This document shows, in pieces, positions 25,447-38,055 of a stretch of DNA of 64,000 nt. The DNA is from Sympetrum striolatum (taxonomy: Eukaryota; Arthropoda; Insecta; Odonata; Libellulidae), in assembly GCA_947579665.1 (NCBI GenBank), contig OX388347.1, forward strand, positions 41,176,943 to 41,240,942, in the 5' to 3' direction. Numbering within the stretch: the first letter of the stretch is position 1; every line of letters begins with the position of its first letter. The notes under the pieces are model-generated. The model had not been told where the DNA came from. It ran no database searches and was given only the letters and a program-made list of their open reading frames with translations. A program made the position numbers and the translations under genes.

Positions 25447-25503
25447 TATATATATAGGTATATCCGGAGAAGCGTCTATATATAATAGATATATATATAT
25501 ATA

Positions 25504-26274
25504 GGGGATCAAAATTCTAACCATGTTCCACAAGAGCCACTGCCTTGAAATTTTTACGACATATTGGCCATGACGTGTAACCTCCAGGAAAAAGCCGACA
25601 TTGAACCTAGGTGTCATGGGTTCGATTCCAGAAGGCCCCTAAGTCCCGATTTTCTCCATAAGGATACATGGTGGCGATTTTCAAAATTTTTTAAATAATA
25701 CTTCCCGGACAGGTAGAGAATCGAAATTCAAGGAGCTTACAGATATGGTAAAGAACTATTAAAAACGTTAATGACTACTAATGAGAACGTCCTGGGTTCG
25801 ATGCTAGGACGATGCAAAAATCCCACATTTAAAATGCATGGGGATGGTTTTTCATTAATTTTTTTGATGCACTAATCGGAATGAAAGGATTTTCTTGCTC
25901 AGCTACATGATATATATTAAGAATTTGTTTAAGGAAAAAAATTTCATAAGACCGTACTACCCCTTGGTTCGATGCCAGAGCACATAAACTTTTCTCTCAT
26001 AAGGAATATAAGGGAAAAGTAGGACGTCGATTGAGGCAGTTGCAGCCAATATTTCTGCTTGAATTTTCACAGATAGTTAGAGATGGTGATGTTCCATTGT
26101 GCTGCATAGTAAGTTCACAATAAAGACCCGGGTTCGATGCCAGACGATGAAATTTCAGCGAATTTGAAGAAAAATTTCAATCCATTTTTTTTTTGATGGC
26201 CGTCCCGATATGATGCCGACATGAAAATAGTGTTGTCAATCTGCTTGCAGTATGCAAACTACATTTTACTCGTA
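25504..26274 (+). repeat. Unit 23, short four-box type B unit
   Basis: Boxes are at 25621, 25797, 25968 and 26133 only. It equals a type B unit lacking one dimer (one 335-bp period). The tail palindrome is broken (TATGCAAACT). Spacer 26275-26321 has one module (variant GAAACGTC) and is a tail-to-tail junction where the array turns to the minus strand. Confidence 0.85.
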
Positions 26275-26321
26275 TATATATATATATATAGGTATATCCG
26301 GAGAAACGTCTATATATCTAT

Positions 26322-27399
26322 TACGAGTAAAATGTAGCTTGCATACTGCAAGCAGATCGACAACACTATTTTCATGTCGGCATCATATCGGGACGGCCAT
26401 CAAAAGAAAAAAATGGATTGAAATTTTTCTTAAAATTCGCTGAAATTCCATCGTCTGGCATCGAACCCGGGTCTTTACTGTGAACTTACTATGCAGCACA
26501 ATAGAACATCACCATCCCTAACTTTGTGTGAAAATTCAAGCAGAAAGATGGGCTACAACTGCTTCAAAAGACGTTCTAATTTTCACGAATTTAAATGGCT
26601 CTCTGGATTCGAACCAAGGACGATCTTGGAAATCTAAAAAGTGTTTCTGAAAGTTATTAATGATCTCTATCTATATACCGAATTTGAAGTTTCTATATTA
26701 TTGGTAAAGGTTTCAAAATAATTCCTAAAAATCGGATCATCTTCTGATTGCAGAGACACCTGGTGTCGAACCAAGGACACATTGATAGCTGTGAATGCAC
26801 TGTTTGATATTTATTGACTTGATCTTTCTATATGCAAAGTTTGAAGTCGATATCGTGCCGGGAAGTACCTAAAATTTGTTTCCGTTATCTCCGTAAGAAA
26901 TGCATTGAGGAATTTAAATGTCCCTCTGGGATCGAACCAAGGACCATCAGCGAATATGGAAAATTCGATTATGATATATTTTTATGGTATCTAACCTCGT
27001 ACCAATTTTCAAGTTTCTATGCCATCGGAAAATGGTCCAAAAAAAATCTTAAAAATCGCCACAATGCATTTTAAACGGCCGATTTTTGCCCCGACCTAGC
27101 ATCGAACCAAGTATAATATTCGTAGATGTCTCTATGGTTTCCTTTAGATATGCACGGCATCTAGAGATCCCTTGAATTTCAAATCTCCCCTTTTCCGGGA
27201 AGTGCCTCAAAAAAATTTTCGAAAATCCCCGCCATGTATTCTTATGGAGAAAATCGCGACTTTGGGGCCTTCTGGAATCGAACCCATGACACCTAGGTTC
27301 AAATTCGGATTTTTTCTGGAGGTTACACGTTATGGCCAATATGTTGTAGAAATTTCAAGTCAGTGGCACTTGTGGAACATGCTGAGACTTTTGATCCCC
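26322..27399 (-). repeat. Unit 24, type 2
   Basis: Boxes (TCGAA starts) are at 26461, 26609, 26766, 26932, 27102 and 27278; 817 bp. The head ends in GATCCCC. Spacer 27400-27427. Confidence 0.87.
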
Positions 27400-27427
27400 T
27401 ATGAATGAGTGTATATATATATATAGG

Positions 27428-28503
27428 TACGAGTAAAATGTAGCTTGCATACTGCAAGCAGATCGGCAATACTAATTTCATATTGGCATACTATCGGGAC
27501 GGTCCTCAAAATCAAAAAAAAGGATTAAATTTTTCTTAAAATTCGCTTACAATTCAACGTCTGGCATCGAACCCGGGTCTTTACTGTGAGCTTCTCTGCT
27601 AAAAAAAGGAGATCACCATCTCTAGCTGTGTGTGAAAATTCAAGCAGAAATATTGGCTATAACTGCCTCAAAAGACGTTCTAATTTTCACGAATGTAAAG
27701 TGCTCTCTGGATTCGAACCATGGACGATCTTGGAAATCTAAAACATGTTTCTGAAAGTTATTCATGATCTCTATCTATATGCCGAATGTCAAGTTTCTAT
27801 ATTATTGGGAAAGGTTTCAAAAGAATTCCTAAAAATCGGATCAACTTCTGATTGCAGAGACACCTGTTGTCGAACCCAGGACACATTGATAGCTGAGAAT
27901 GCACTGTTTGATTTGTATAGACTTCATCATTCTTTATGCAAAGTTTGAAGTCGATATCGTGCCGGGAAGTACCTAAAATTTGTTTCCGTTATCTCCGTAA
28001 GAAATGCATTGAGGAATTTAAATATCCCTCTGGGATCGAACCAAGGACCATCAGCGAATATAGAAAATTAGATTATGAAATACTTTTATGGTATCTAACC
28101 TAATACGGAATTTCAAGTTTCTATGCCATCGGAAAAGGATCCAAAAAAAATCTTAAAAATCGCCACAGTGCATTTTAAACGGCAGATTTTTGCCCCGACC
28201 TAGCATCGAACCAAGGATAATATTCGTAGATGTCTTTATGGTTTCCTTTAGATATGCGCGGCATCTAGCGATCCCTCGAGTTTCAACTCTCTCCTTTTCC
28301 GGGAAGTGCCTCAAATAAATTTTCGAAAATCCCCGCCATGTATCCTTATGGAGAAAATCCCGACTTTGGGGCCTTTTGGAATCGAACCCATGACACCGAG
28401 GTTCAATGTCGGATTTTTTCTGGAGGTTACACGTTATGGCCAATACGTCGTAAAAATTTCAAGTCGATGGCACTTGTGGAACATGCTTAGACTTTTGATC
28501 CCT
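27428..28503 (-). repeat. Unit 25, type 2
   Basis: Boxes are at 27567, 27713, 27870, 28036, 28206 and 28382. Its monomer 3-4 stretch (about 27,770-28,045) reappears almost unchanged inside unit 27. Spacer 28504-28526. Confidence 0.86.
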
Positions 28504-28526
28504 AATGAATGAATGAGTGTATCTAT

Positions 28527-29614
28527 TACGAGTGCAATATAGCTTGCATACTGCAAGCAGATCGGTAATATTATTTTATTTCGGCATCATATCGAGACGG
28601 TCCTCAAAAGAAAAAAAAAACGATTGAAAATATTTTTAAAATTCGCTTCAATTTTAGTGTCTTGCATCGAACCCGGGTCTTCCTGGTGAACTTACTAAGC
28701 GGCACAATAGAAGATCACTATATCTAACTATGTGTGAAAATTCAAGAAGAAATATTTGCTACAACTGCTTCAAACGACGTTCTACTTTTCACGAATGTAA
28801 ATGGCTCTCTGGATTCGAACCAAGGAGGATCGTGGGAATCTAGAACATGTTCCTGAAATGTATCTATAATCTCTATCTGTATGCTGAATTTCAAGTTTCT
28901 ATATAATTGGGAAATGGTTCCAAAAAATTCTTAAAAATCCGATAATTTACTGATTGTAGAGACGCCTGGTGGTGAAACCAGGAAACATTGGTAGATGTGA
29001 ATTCACAGTTTGATTAGTAATGACTTGAACTTATCTTATGCAAAGTTTCAAGTAGATATAATATCGGGAAGCACCTAAAATGTGTTTCCGTAATCTCCAT
29101 AAGAAATGCATTGAGGAATGTAAATGGCCCTCTGGGATCGAACCAAGGACCATATGGGAATATATAAAATTTGATTATGAAATATAAAAATGATATCTAA
29201 CGCCATGCCGAATTTCAAGTTTCTATGCCATCGGAAAAGGGTTCAAAAAAAATCTTAAAAATCTTAAAAATCGCCGCAATGCATTTTAAACGGCCGATTT
29301 TTGCCCCGTCCTAGCATCGAACCTAGGATAATATTCGTAGATGTCTTTATGGTTTTCTTTAGATATTGGGGGCATCTAGCGATCCCTCGAGTTTCAACTC
29401 TCTCCTTTTCCGGGAAGTGCCTCAAATAAATTTTCGAAAATCCCCGCCATGTAATCTTATGGGGAAAATTGCGACTTTGGGGCCTTCTGGAATCGAACCC
29501 ATGACACTGAGGTTCAATGTCGGCTTTTTCCTGGAGGTTACACGTTATGGCCAATATGTCGTAAAAATTTCAAGGTATTGGCACTTGTGGAACATGGTTA
29601 GAATTTTGATCCCC
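28527..29614 (-). repeat. Unit 26, type 2, similar to unit 5
   Basis: Boxes are at 28667, 28814, about 28973 (decayed; reads GGTTTCACCACC on the minus strand), 29138, 29317 and 29493. An 11-bp duplication (AATCTTAAAA twice) near 29,250 lengthens one interval to 179. The tail reads TACGAGTGCAA, matching the GCACTCGTA tail of unit 5. Spacer 29615-29632. Confidence 0.86.
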
Positions 29615-29632
29615 TATGAATGTATATATATA

Positions 29633-31017
29633 TACGAGTAAAATGTTGCTTGCATACTGCAAGCAGATCGACAACACTATTTTCATCTCGGCATCATATC
29701 GGACGGCCATCAAAAGAAAAAAATGGATTGAAATTTTTCTTAAAATTCCCTGAAATTCCATCGTCTGGCATCGAACCCGGGTCTTTACTGTGAACCTACT
29801 ATGAAACACAATAGAACATCACCATCTCAAACTATGTGTGAAAATTCAAGCAGAAATATGGGCTACAACTGCCTCAAAAGACGTTCTAATTTTCACTAAT
29901 TTAAATGGCTCTCTGGATTCGAACCAAGGACGATCTTGGATATCTAAAAATTGTTTCTGAAAGTTATTTATGATCTCTATCTATATGCCGAATTATTCAT
30001 GATCTCTATCTATATGCCGAATGTCAAGTTTCTATATTATTGGGAAAGGTTTCAAAAGAATTCCTAAAAATCGGATCAACTTCTGATTGCAGAGACACCT
30101 GTTGTCGAACCCAGGACACATTGATAGCTGTGAATGCACTGTTTGATTTGTATAGACTTCATCATTCTTTATGCAAAGTTTGAAGTCGATATCGTGCCGG
30201 GAAGTACCTAAAATTTGTTTCCGTTATCTCCGTAAGAAATGCATTGAGGAATTTAAATATCCCTCTGGGATCGAACCATGATCTCTATCTATATGCCGAA
30301 TGTCAAGTTTCTATATTATTGGGAAAGGTTTCAAAAGAATTCCTAAAAATCGGATCAACTTCTGATTGCAGAGACACCTGGTGTCGAACCCAGGACACAT
30401 TGATAGCTGTGAATGCACTGTTTGATTTTTATGGACTTGATCTTTTTATTTGCAAAGTTTGAAGTCGATATCGTGCCAGGTAGTACCTAAAATGTGTTTC
30501 CGTAATCTCCATAAGAAATACATTGAGGAATGTAAATGGCCCTCTGGGATCGAACCAAGGAACATAAGGGAATATGTAAAATTTTATTATTAAATGTAAT
30601 TATGATATCTAACGCCATGCCGAATTTCAAGTTTCTATGCCATCGGAAAAGGGTTCAAAAAAAATCTTAAAAATCGCCGCAATGCATTTTAAACGGCCGA
30701 TTTTTGCCCCGACCTAGCATCGAACCAAGGATAATATTCGTAGATGTCTTTATGGTTTCCTTTTGATATGCGCGGCATCTAGCGATCCCTCGAGTTTCAA
30801 CTCTCTCCTTTTCCGGGAAGTGCCTCAAATAAATTTTCGAAAATCCCCGCCATGTAATCTTATGGGGAAAATCGCGACTTTGGGGCCTTCTGGAATCGAA
30901 CCCAGGACACCTAGGATCAAAGTCGGCTTTTTCCTGGAGGTTACACGTTATGGCCAATTTGTCGTAAAAATTTCAAGGCATTGGCACTTGTGGAACATGG
31001 TTAGAATTTTGATCCCC
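29633..31017 (-). repeat. Unit 27, enlarged patchwork unit with eight boxes
   Basis: Boxes are at 29771, 29919, 30105, 30271, 30384, 30550, 30720 and 30896. A tract of about 280 bp (about 29,998-30,280) matches unit 25 and is inserted between a 34-bp local duplication and a second copy of GATCTCTATCTATATGCCGA. The right junction falls immediately beside a box (ATCGAACCATGATCTC). Spacer 31018-31035. Confidence 0.85.
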
Positions 31018-31035
31018 TATGAATGTATATATATA

Positions 31036-32112
31036 TACGAGTAAAATGTTGCTTGCATACTGCAAGCAGATCGACAACACTATTTTCATGTCGGCATCAT
31101 ATCGGGACGGCCATCAAAAGAAAAAAATGGATTGAAATTTTTTCTTAAAATTCGCTGAAATTCCATCGTCTGGCATCGAACCCGGGTCTTTACTGTTGAA
31201 CTTACTATGCAGCACAATAGAACATCGCCATCTCTAACTATGTGTGAAAATTCAAGAAGAAATATGGGCTACAACTGCCTCAAAAGACGTTCTAATTTTC
31301 ACGAATTTAAATGGCTCTCTGGATTTGAACCAAGGACGATCTTGGAAATGTAAAAAATGTTTCTGAAAGTTATTTATGATCTCTATCTACATTCCGAATT
31401 TCAAGTTTCTATATTGTTGGGAAAGGGTTCAAAATTATTATTGAAAATCGAATCAGTTACTGATTGTAGAGACGCCTGGTGTCGAACCCAGGACACATTG
31501 ACAGCTGGGAATGCCCAGTTTGATTTGTATAGACTAAATCTTTCATAATACAAAGTTTGAAGTCTTTATCGTGCCGGGAAGTACCTGTAATTTGTTTCCG
31601 TTATCCCCGTAAGAAATGCATTGAGGAATTTAAATGGTCCTCTGGGATCGAACCAAGGACCATCAGCGAATATGTAAAATTTGATCCTGAAATTTATTAT
31701 TGATCTCCAACTCCATGTCGAATTTCAAGTTTCCATGCCATCGGGAAAGGGTCCAAAAAAAATCTTAAAAATCGCCACAATGCAATTTAAACGGCCGATT
31801 TTTGCCCCGACCTAGCATCGAACCCAGGATATTTTCCGTAAAACTCATTTATGTTTTCGATAGATCATGTTCATATATATAGGCTCCTTGAGTTTCGATT
31901 CTCTACCTATCCGGAAAGTAATTTTTTAAAATTCCCGAAAATCAAAGCAATGCATTTAAACGGGAAAAATCGGGACTTTGAGGCCCTCTGGAATCGAACC
32001 CATGACATCGAGGCTCAAAATCGCAATTTTTCTGGAGGTTATACGTTATGGCCAATATGTCGTAAAAATTTCAAGCCATTGACGCTAGTGGTTTAGCCTG
32101 TGACTTTGTATC

Positions 32113-32113
<1 letters not shown>
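31036..32113 (-). repeat. Unit 28, type 1
   Basis: Boxes are at 31176, 31324 (altered to TTGAA), 31482, 31648, 31818 and 31993; 817 bp. Spacer 32114-32150 is a (TA)n run. Confidence 0.86.
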
Positions 32114-32150
<37 letters not shown>

Positions 32151-32151
<1 letters not shown>

Positions 32152-33228
32152 ACGAGTAAAATGTAGCTTGCATACTGCAAGCAGATCGGCAATACTTATT
32201 TCATATCGGCATAATATCGGGACGGTCCTCAAAATAAAAAAAAAGGGATTGAAATTTTTCTTAAAATTCGCTGACAATTCATCGTCTGGCATCGAACCTG
32301 GGTCTTTACTGTGAGCTTCTCTGCAGAAAAAAAGAAGATCACCATCTCTAGCTATGTGTGAAAATTCAAGCAGAAATAATGGCTACATCTGCTCAAAAGA
32401 CGTTCTAATTTTCACGAATGTAAAGTGCTCTCTGGATTCGAACAAAGGACGATCTTTGAAATCTAAAACATGTTTCTGAAAATTTTTTATGATCTCTATC
32501 TACCTGCCGAATTTCAAGTTTCTATATTATTGGGAAATGTTTCAAAATAATTCCTAAAAATCGGATCAACTTCTGATTGCAGAGACACCTGGTGTCGAAC
32601 CCAGGACACATTGATAGCCGTGAATGCCCAGTTTGATTTCTAACGACTTGCTCTACTAATATGCAAAGTTTGAAGTCGATAGCGTGCCGGGAAGTGCCTA
32701 AATTTTGTTTCCGTTAACTCCGTAAGAAATGCATTGAGAAATGCAAATGGCCCTCTGGGATCGAACCAAGGACCATCAGGGATTATGTAAAATTTGATTA
32801 TGGAACATATTTATGATATCTATCCACGTGCCGAGTTTCAAGTATCTATGTTATCGGGAAAGGATCCAAAAAAAATCTTCAAAATCGCCGCAATGCAATT
32901 TAAACGGCCGATTTTTGCCCCGACCTAGCATCGAACCATGGACCATGTTTGGCGATGTTTTTTTTATTTTCGTTGGATATCCACGGCATCTAGCGATCCC
33001 TCGAATTTCAATTCACTACCTTTCCGAGAAGTGCCTCAAAAAAATTTTCGAAAATCTTCACCATATATCCTTATGGAGAAAATCGGGACTTTGGGGCCTT
33101 CTGGAATCGAACCCATGACACTGAGGTTCAAAGTCGGATTTTTTCTGGAGGTTACACGATATGGCCAATATGTCGTAAAAATTTCAAGTCAGTGGCACTT
33201 GTGGAACATGCTTAGACTTTTGATGCCC
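32151..33228 (-). repeat. Unit 29, type 2
   Basis: Boxes are at 32292, 32438 (TCGAACAAAGG), 32595, 32761, 32931 and 33107. The head is altered to GATGCCC. Confidence 0.86.
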
Positions 33229-33470
33229 TATGAATGAATGAATGAGTGAGTGTGTATATAGGTATATCCGGAGAAGCGTCTATATATAATAGATATATAT
33301 AGGTATATCCGGAGAAGCGTCTATATATAATAGATATATATAGGTATATCCGGAGAAGCGTCTATATATAATAGATATATAGATGCTTCTCCGGATTCAT
33401 TCATATATAATAGATATATAGATGCTTCTCCGGATTCATTCATATATATAGCTATATAGCTATATAGATA
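33229..33470. repeat. Longest spacer: five modules, inverted halves
   Basis: After a GAATGAATGA run come three forward tandem modules of the TATATCCGGAGAAGCGTC form (about 33,255-33,380), then two reverse modules of the ATGCTTCTCCGGATTCATTC form (about 33,380-33,445), then AGCTATAT repeats. The two halves are complementary and lie at the head-to-head orientation switch. Confidence 0.87.
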
Positions 33471-34545
33471 GGATACAAATTCACAGGCTAAACCACAAGC
33501 GTCATTGACTTGAAATTTTTATGAAATATTGGCCATAACGTATAACCCCCAGGAAAAAAGCGACTTTGATCCTCAGTGTCATAGGTTCGATTCCAGAGGG
33601 ACCTAAAGTCCAGATTTTTCCCGTTTAAATGCATTGCTTCGATTTTCGGGAATTAAAAAAAAATACTTTCCGGATAGGTAGAGAATCAAAACTCAATGAG
33701 CCTATATATATGGTCATGATCTATCGAAAACATAAATGAGTTTTACGGAAAATATCCTGGGTTCGATGCTAGGTCGAGGCAAAAATCGGCCGTATGAAAT
33801 GCATTGTGGCGATTTTTAAGATTTTTTTTGGACCCTTTCCCGATGGCATGGATACTTGAAACTCGGCACGTGGATAGATATCATGAATATATTTCATAAT
33901 CAAATTTTACATTTTCGCTGATGGTCCTTGGTTCGATCCGAGGGCGCCATTTACATTTCTCAATGAATTTCTTATGGAGATAACGGAAACATATTTTAGG
34001 TACTTCCCGGCAAACTATCGACTTAAAACTTAGTGTGATAGGAGAACCAGTCTTAGCAAATCAAACTATGCATTCATAGCTATCAATGTGTCCTGGGTTC
34101 GACACCAGGTGTCTCTGCAATCAGAAGTTGATCCGATTTTTATGAATTATTTTGAAACCATTCCCAATAATATAGAAACTTTAAATTCGGCAAATGGATT
34201 GAGATCATTAATAACTTTCAGAAACATTTTTTAAATTTCCAAGATCGTCCTTGGTTCGAGTCCCGAGAGCCATTTACATTCGTGAACATTAGAGCGTCTT
34301 TTGAGGCAGTTGTAGACAATATTTCTGCTTGAATTTTCACACATAGTTAGAGATGGCGATCTTCTATTGTGCTACATAGTAAGTTCACCAGTAAGATCCG
34401 GGTTCGATGCCAGACGATGAAATTTCTGCGAATTTTAAGAAAAATTTCAATCCTTTTTTTTCTTTTAGGACATTCCCGATATGATGCCGATATGAAATTA
34501 GTATTTCCGATCTGCTTGCAGTATGCAAGCTACATTTTACTCGTA
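33471..34545 (+). repeat. Unit 30, type 1
   Basis: Boxes are at 33586, 33762, 33932, 34098, 34255 and 34403; 817 bp. Spacer 34546-34575 is AGCTATAT-type. Confidence 0.87.
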
Positions 34546-34575
34546 TAGCCATATAGCTATATAGCTATATAGATA

Positions 34576-35682
34576 AGATACAAATTCACAGGCTAAACTA
34601 CAAGGGTCATTGCCTTGAAATTTTTATGACATATTGGCCATTACGTGAAACCCCCAGGAAAAAAGCGACTTAGATCCTCAGTGTCATAGGTTCGATTCCA
34701 GAGGGCTGCAAAGTCCCGATTTTTCCCGTTTAAATGCATTGCCGTGATTTTCGAGAATTTTTAAAAAATACTTTCCGGGTACGTAGAGAAATAAAACTCA
34801 ATGTGCCTATTATTTTGGTCCTTGAATTTCCAAAACATTAATGACCTTTACAAAAAATATCCTGGGTTCGATGCTAGGACGATGCAAAGATCTGCCCTTT
34901 AAAATACATGGGAGCTGTTTTTCATTATTTTTTTTGATGCACTTCTCGAAATAATAGGAAGTTCGTGCTTAGCCGGAAAGTGTAAATAAGAATTGGTTTA
35001 AGAAAAAAATTTTCATAAGACCGTACTATTCCTGGGTTCGATGCCAGAGCACATTAACATTTCTCGCATAAAGAATATAAGGGAAAAGTAAGACTTCGAT
35101 TGAGGCAGTTGCAGGAAAATATATCTGCTTGAATTTTCGCACATAGTTAAAGATTAATATCTTCTATTATGTTGCATAGGAAGTATTACCAGAAGGACCC
35201 GGGTTCGATGCCGGGCGGTAAATATGTCTCCCGTTTAAAATACATAGGATTAGTATTTCATTATTTTTTTGATGCACTTATCGAAATGATAGGAAGTTCG
35301 TGCTTGGCTGGAAGATGTATGGTTATATCTGGTTAAAGAAAACAGTTTTCAGAAGACCGAACTATTCCTGGGTTCGATGCCAGAGCTCATTAACATTTCT
35401 CTCATAAGAAATATAAGGGAAAAGTAGGACGTCGTTTGAGGCAGTTGCAGATAATATTTCTGCTTGAATTTTCACAGATAGTTAGAGATGGTGATCTTCT
35501 ATTGCTATATAGTAAGTATCACCAGGAAGACCAAGGTTCGATGCCGGACGAATAAATTGCAGCGAATAATCAGAATATTTTCAATGCATTTTTTTTTCTT
35601 TTGACGGCCTTCCCGATATGATGCCGACATGAAATTAGTGTTGCCGATCTGCTTGCAGTATGCAAGCTACATTTTACTCGTA
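34576..35682 (+). repeat. Unit 31, type 1 head, type B body
   Basis: Boxes are at 34691, 34867, 35037, 35204, 35373 and 35537. The head is altered to AAGATACAAA. As in unit 2, boxes 3 and 5 are 336 bp apart and near-identical. Confidence 0.86.
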
Positions 35683-35781
35683 TATATGAATGAATCCGGA
35701 GAAGCATCTATCTATTATATATAGATGCTTCTCCGGATTCATTCATATATATAGCTATATAGCTATATAGGTATATAGATA
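35683..35781. repeat. Spacer: forward and reverse module pair
   Basis: Forward and reverse GAATGAATCCGGAGAAGC modules meet around CTATCTATTATATATAG, giving a near-perfect palindrome, followed by AGCTATAT repeats as in the spacer at 12,954. Confidence 0.87.
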
Positions 35782-36853
35782 GGATACAAATTCACAGGCT
35801 AAACCACAAGCGTCATTGACTTCAAATTTTTACGACATATTGGCCATAACGTGTAACCTCCAGGAAAAAGCCGACATTGAACCTCGGTGTCATGGGTTCG
35901 ATTCCAGAAGGCCCCAAAGTCCCGATTTTCTCCATAAGGATACATGGTGAAGATTTTCGAAAATTTGTTTGAGGAACTTCCCGGAAAAGGAGAGATTTGA
36001 AATTCAAGGGATCGCTAGATGCCGTGCATATCTAAAGGAAACCATAAAGACATCTACGAATATTATCCTTGGTTCGATGCTAGGTCGGGTCAAAAATCGG
36101 CCGTTTAAAATGCATTATGGCGATTTTTAAGATTTTTTTGGACCCTTTTCCGATGGCATAGAAACTTGAAATTTGGTATGAGGTTAGATACCATAAACAT
36201 AAATCATAATCAAATTTTATATATTTGCTGATGGTCCTTGGTTCGATCCCAGAGGGACATTTAAATTCCTCAATGCATTTCTTACGGAGAAAACGGAAAC
36301 AAATTTTAGGTACTTCCTGGAACGATATCGACTTCAAACTTTGCATATAGAAAGATCAAGTCCATACAAATCAAACAGTGCATTCACATCTATCAATGTG
36401 TCCCGGGTTCGACACCAGGTGTCTCTGCAATCAGAAGTTGATCCGATTATTAGGAATTATTTTGAAACCTTTACCAATAATATAGAAACTTCAAATTCGG
36501 CATATAGATAGAGATCATTAATAACTTTCAGAAACATTTTTTAGATTTCCATGATCCTCCTTGGTTCGAATCCAGAGAGCCATTTAAATTCGTGAAAATT
36601 AGAACGTCTTTTGAGGCAGTTGTAGCCCATATTTCTGCTTCATTTTTCACACATAGTTAGAGATGGTGATTTTCTATTGTGTTGCATAGTAAGTTCAAAG
36701 TAAAGACCCGGGTTCGATGCCAGACGATAGAATTTCAGCGAATTTTAAGAAAAATTTCAATCCATTTTTTTTTTATGGCCGTCCCGATATGATGCCAACA
36801 TGAAAATAGTGTTGTCGATCTGCTTGCAGAATGCAAGCAACATTTTACTCGTA
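35782..36853 (+). repeat. Unit 32, type 1 head, type 2 body (recombinant)
   Basis: Boxes are at 35897, 36073, 36242, 36408, 36565 and 36713. The tail palindrome has one change (GCAGAATGCAAG). Spacer 36854-36880. Confidence 0.86.
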
Positions 36854-36880
36854 TATAATAGATATATATATATAGAGAGA

Positions 36881-37955
36881 GGATACAAACTCACAGCCTA
36901 AACCACAAGAATGATTGAGCTGAAATTTTTACTGCGTATTGGCCATAACGTGTAACCACCAGAAAAATTGCGATTAGGATCCTCAGTGTCATGGGTTCGA
37001 TGCTAGGGGGCTCCAAAGTCCCGATTTTTCCCGTTTAAATGCATTGCTTTGATTTTCGGGAATTAAAAAAAAAATACTTCCCGGATAGGTAGAGAATCAA
37101 AACTCAAGGAGCCTTTATATATGGTCATGATCTATCGAAAACATAAATGAGTTTTACGGAAAATAACCTGGGTTCGATGCTAGGTCGATGCAAAAATCTG
37201 CCGTTTAAAATGCATTGTGGCGATTTTTAAGATTTTTTTTGGACCCTTTCTCGATGGCATGGAAACTTGAAATTCGGTATGGGGTTAGATATCATAAATA
37301 TATTTCATAATCAATTTTTATGCTTTCGCTGATGTTCCTTGGTTCGATCCGAGAGGGCCATTTACATTCCTCAATGCATTTCTTATGGAGATAACGGAAA
37401 CAAGTTTAAGGTACTTCCCGGCATGCTATCGACTTAAAACTTTGCATGATAGAAGATCCAGTCTTAACAAATCTAACTATGCATTCATAGCTATCAATGT
37501 GTCCTGGGTTCGACACCAGGTGTCTCTGCAATCAGAAGTTATCCGATTTTTAGGAATTATTTTGAAACCTTTCCCAATAATATAGAATCTTGAAATTTGG
37601 CACATACATTGAGATCAATAATAACTTTCAGAAACATTTTTTAAATTTCCAAGATCGTCCTTGGTTCGAGTCCCGAGAGCCATTTACATTCGTGAACATT
37701 AGAGCGTCATTTGAGGCAGTTGTAGCCAATATTTCTGCTTGAATTTTCACACATAGTTAGAGATGGTGAGCTTCTATTGTGTTTCATAGTAGGTTTTCAG
37801 TAAGACCTGGGTTCGATTCCAGACGATGAAATTTCAGCGAATTTTAAGAAAAAATTAAATCCTTTTTTTTCTTAAGAGGACCGTCCCGATATGATGCCGA
37901 TATGAAATTAGTATTGCCGATCTGCTTGCAGTATGCAAGCTACATTTTACTCGTA
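36881..37955 (+). repeat. Unit 33, type 1 with converted box 1
   Basis: Boxes are at 36996, 37173, 37343, 37509, 37665 and 37812. Box 1 reads GGGTTCGATGCTAGGGGG, the form normally found at box 2, while box 6 reads GATTCC, the form of box 1. Both look like small exchanges between boxes. Confidence 0.86.
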
Positions 37956-38055
37956 TATATATAGGTATATCCGGAGAAGCGTCTATATATAATAGATATA
38001 TATATAAGTATATCCGGAGAAGCGTCTATATATAATAGATATATATATAGAGAGA
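37956..38055. repeat. Spacer: two tandem forward modules
   Basis: Two forward TATATCCGGAGAAGCGTC modules about 40 bp apart are followed by a TA run and GAGAGA. Confidence 0.87.
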
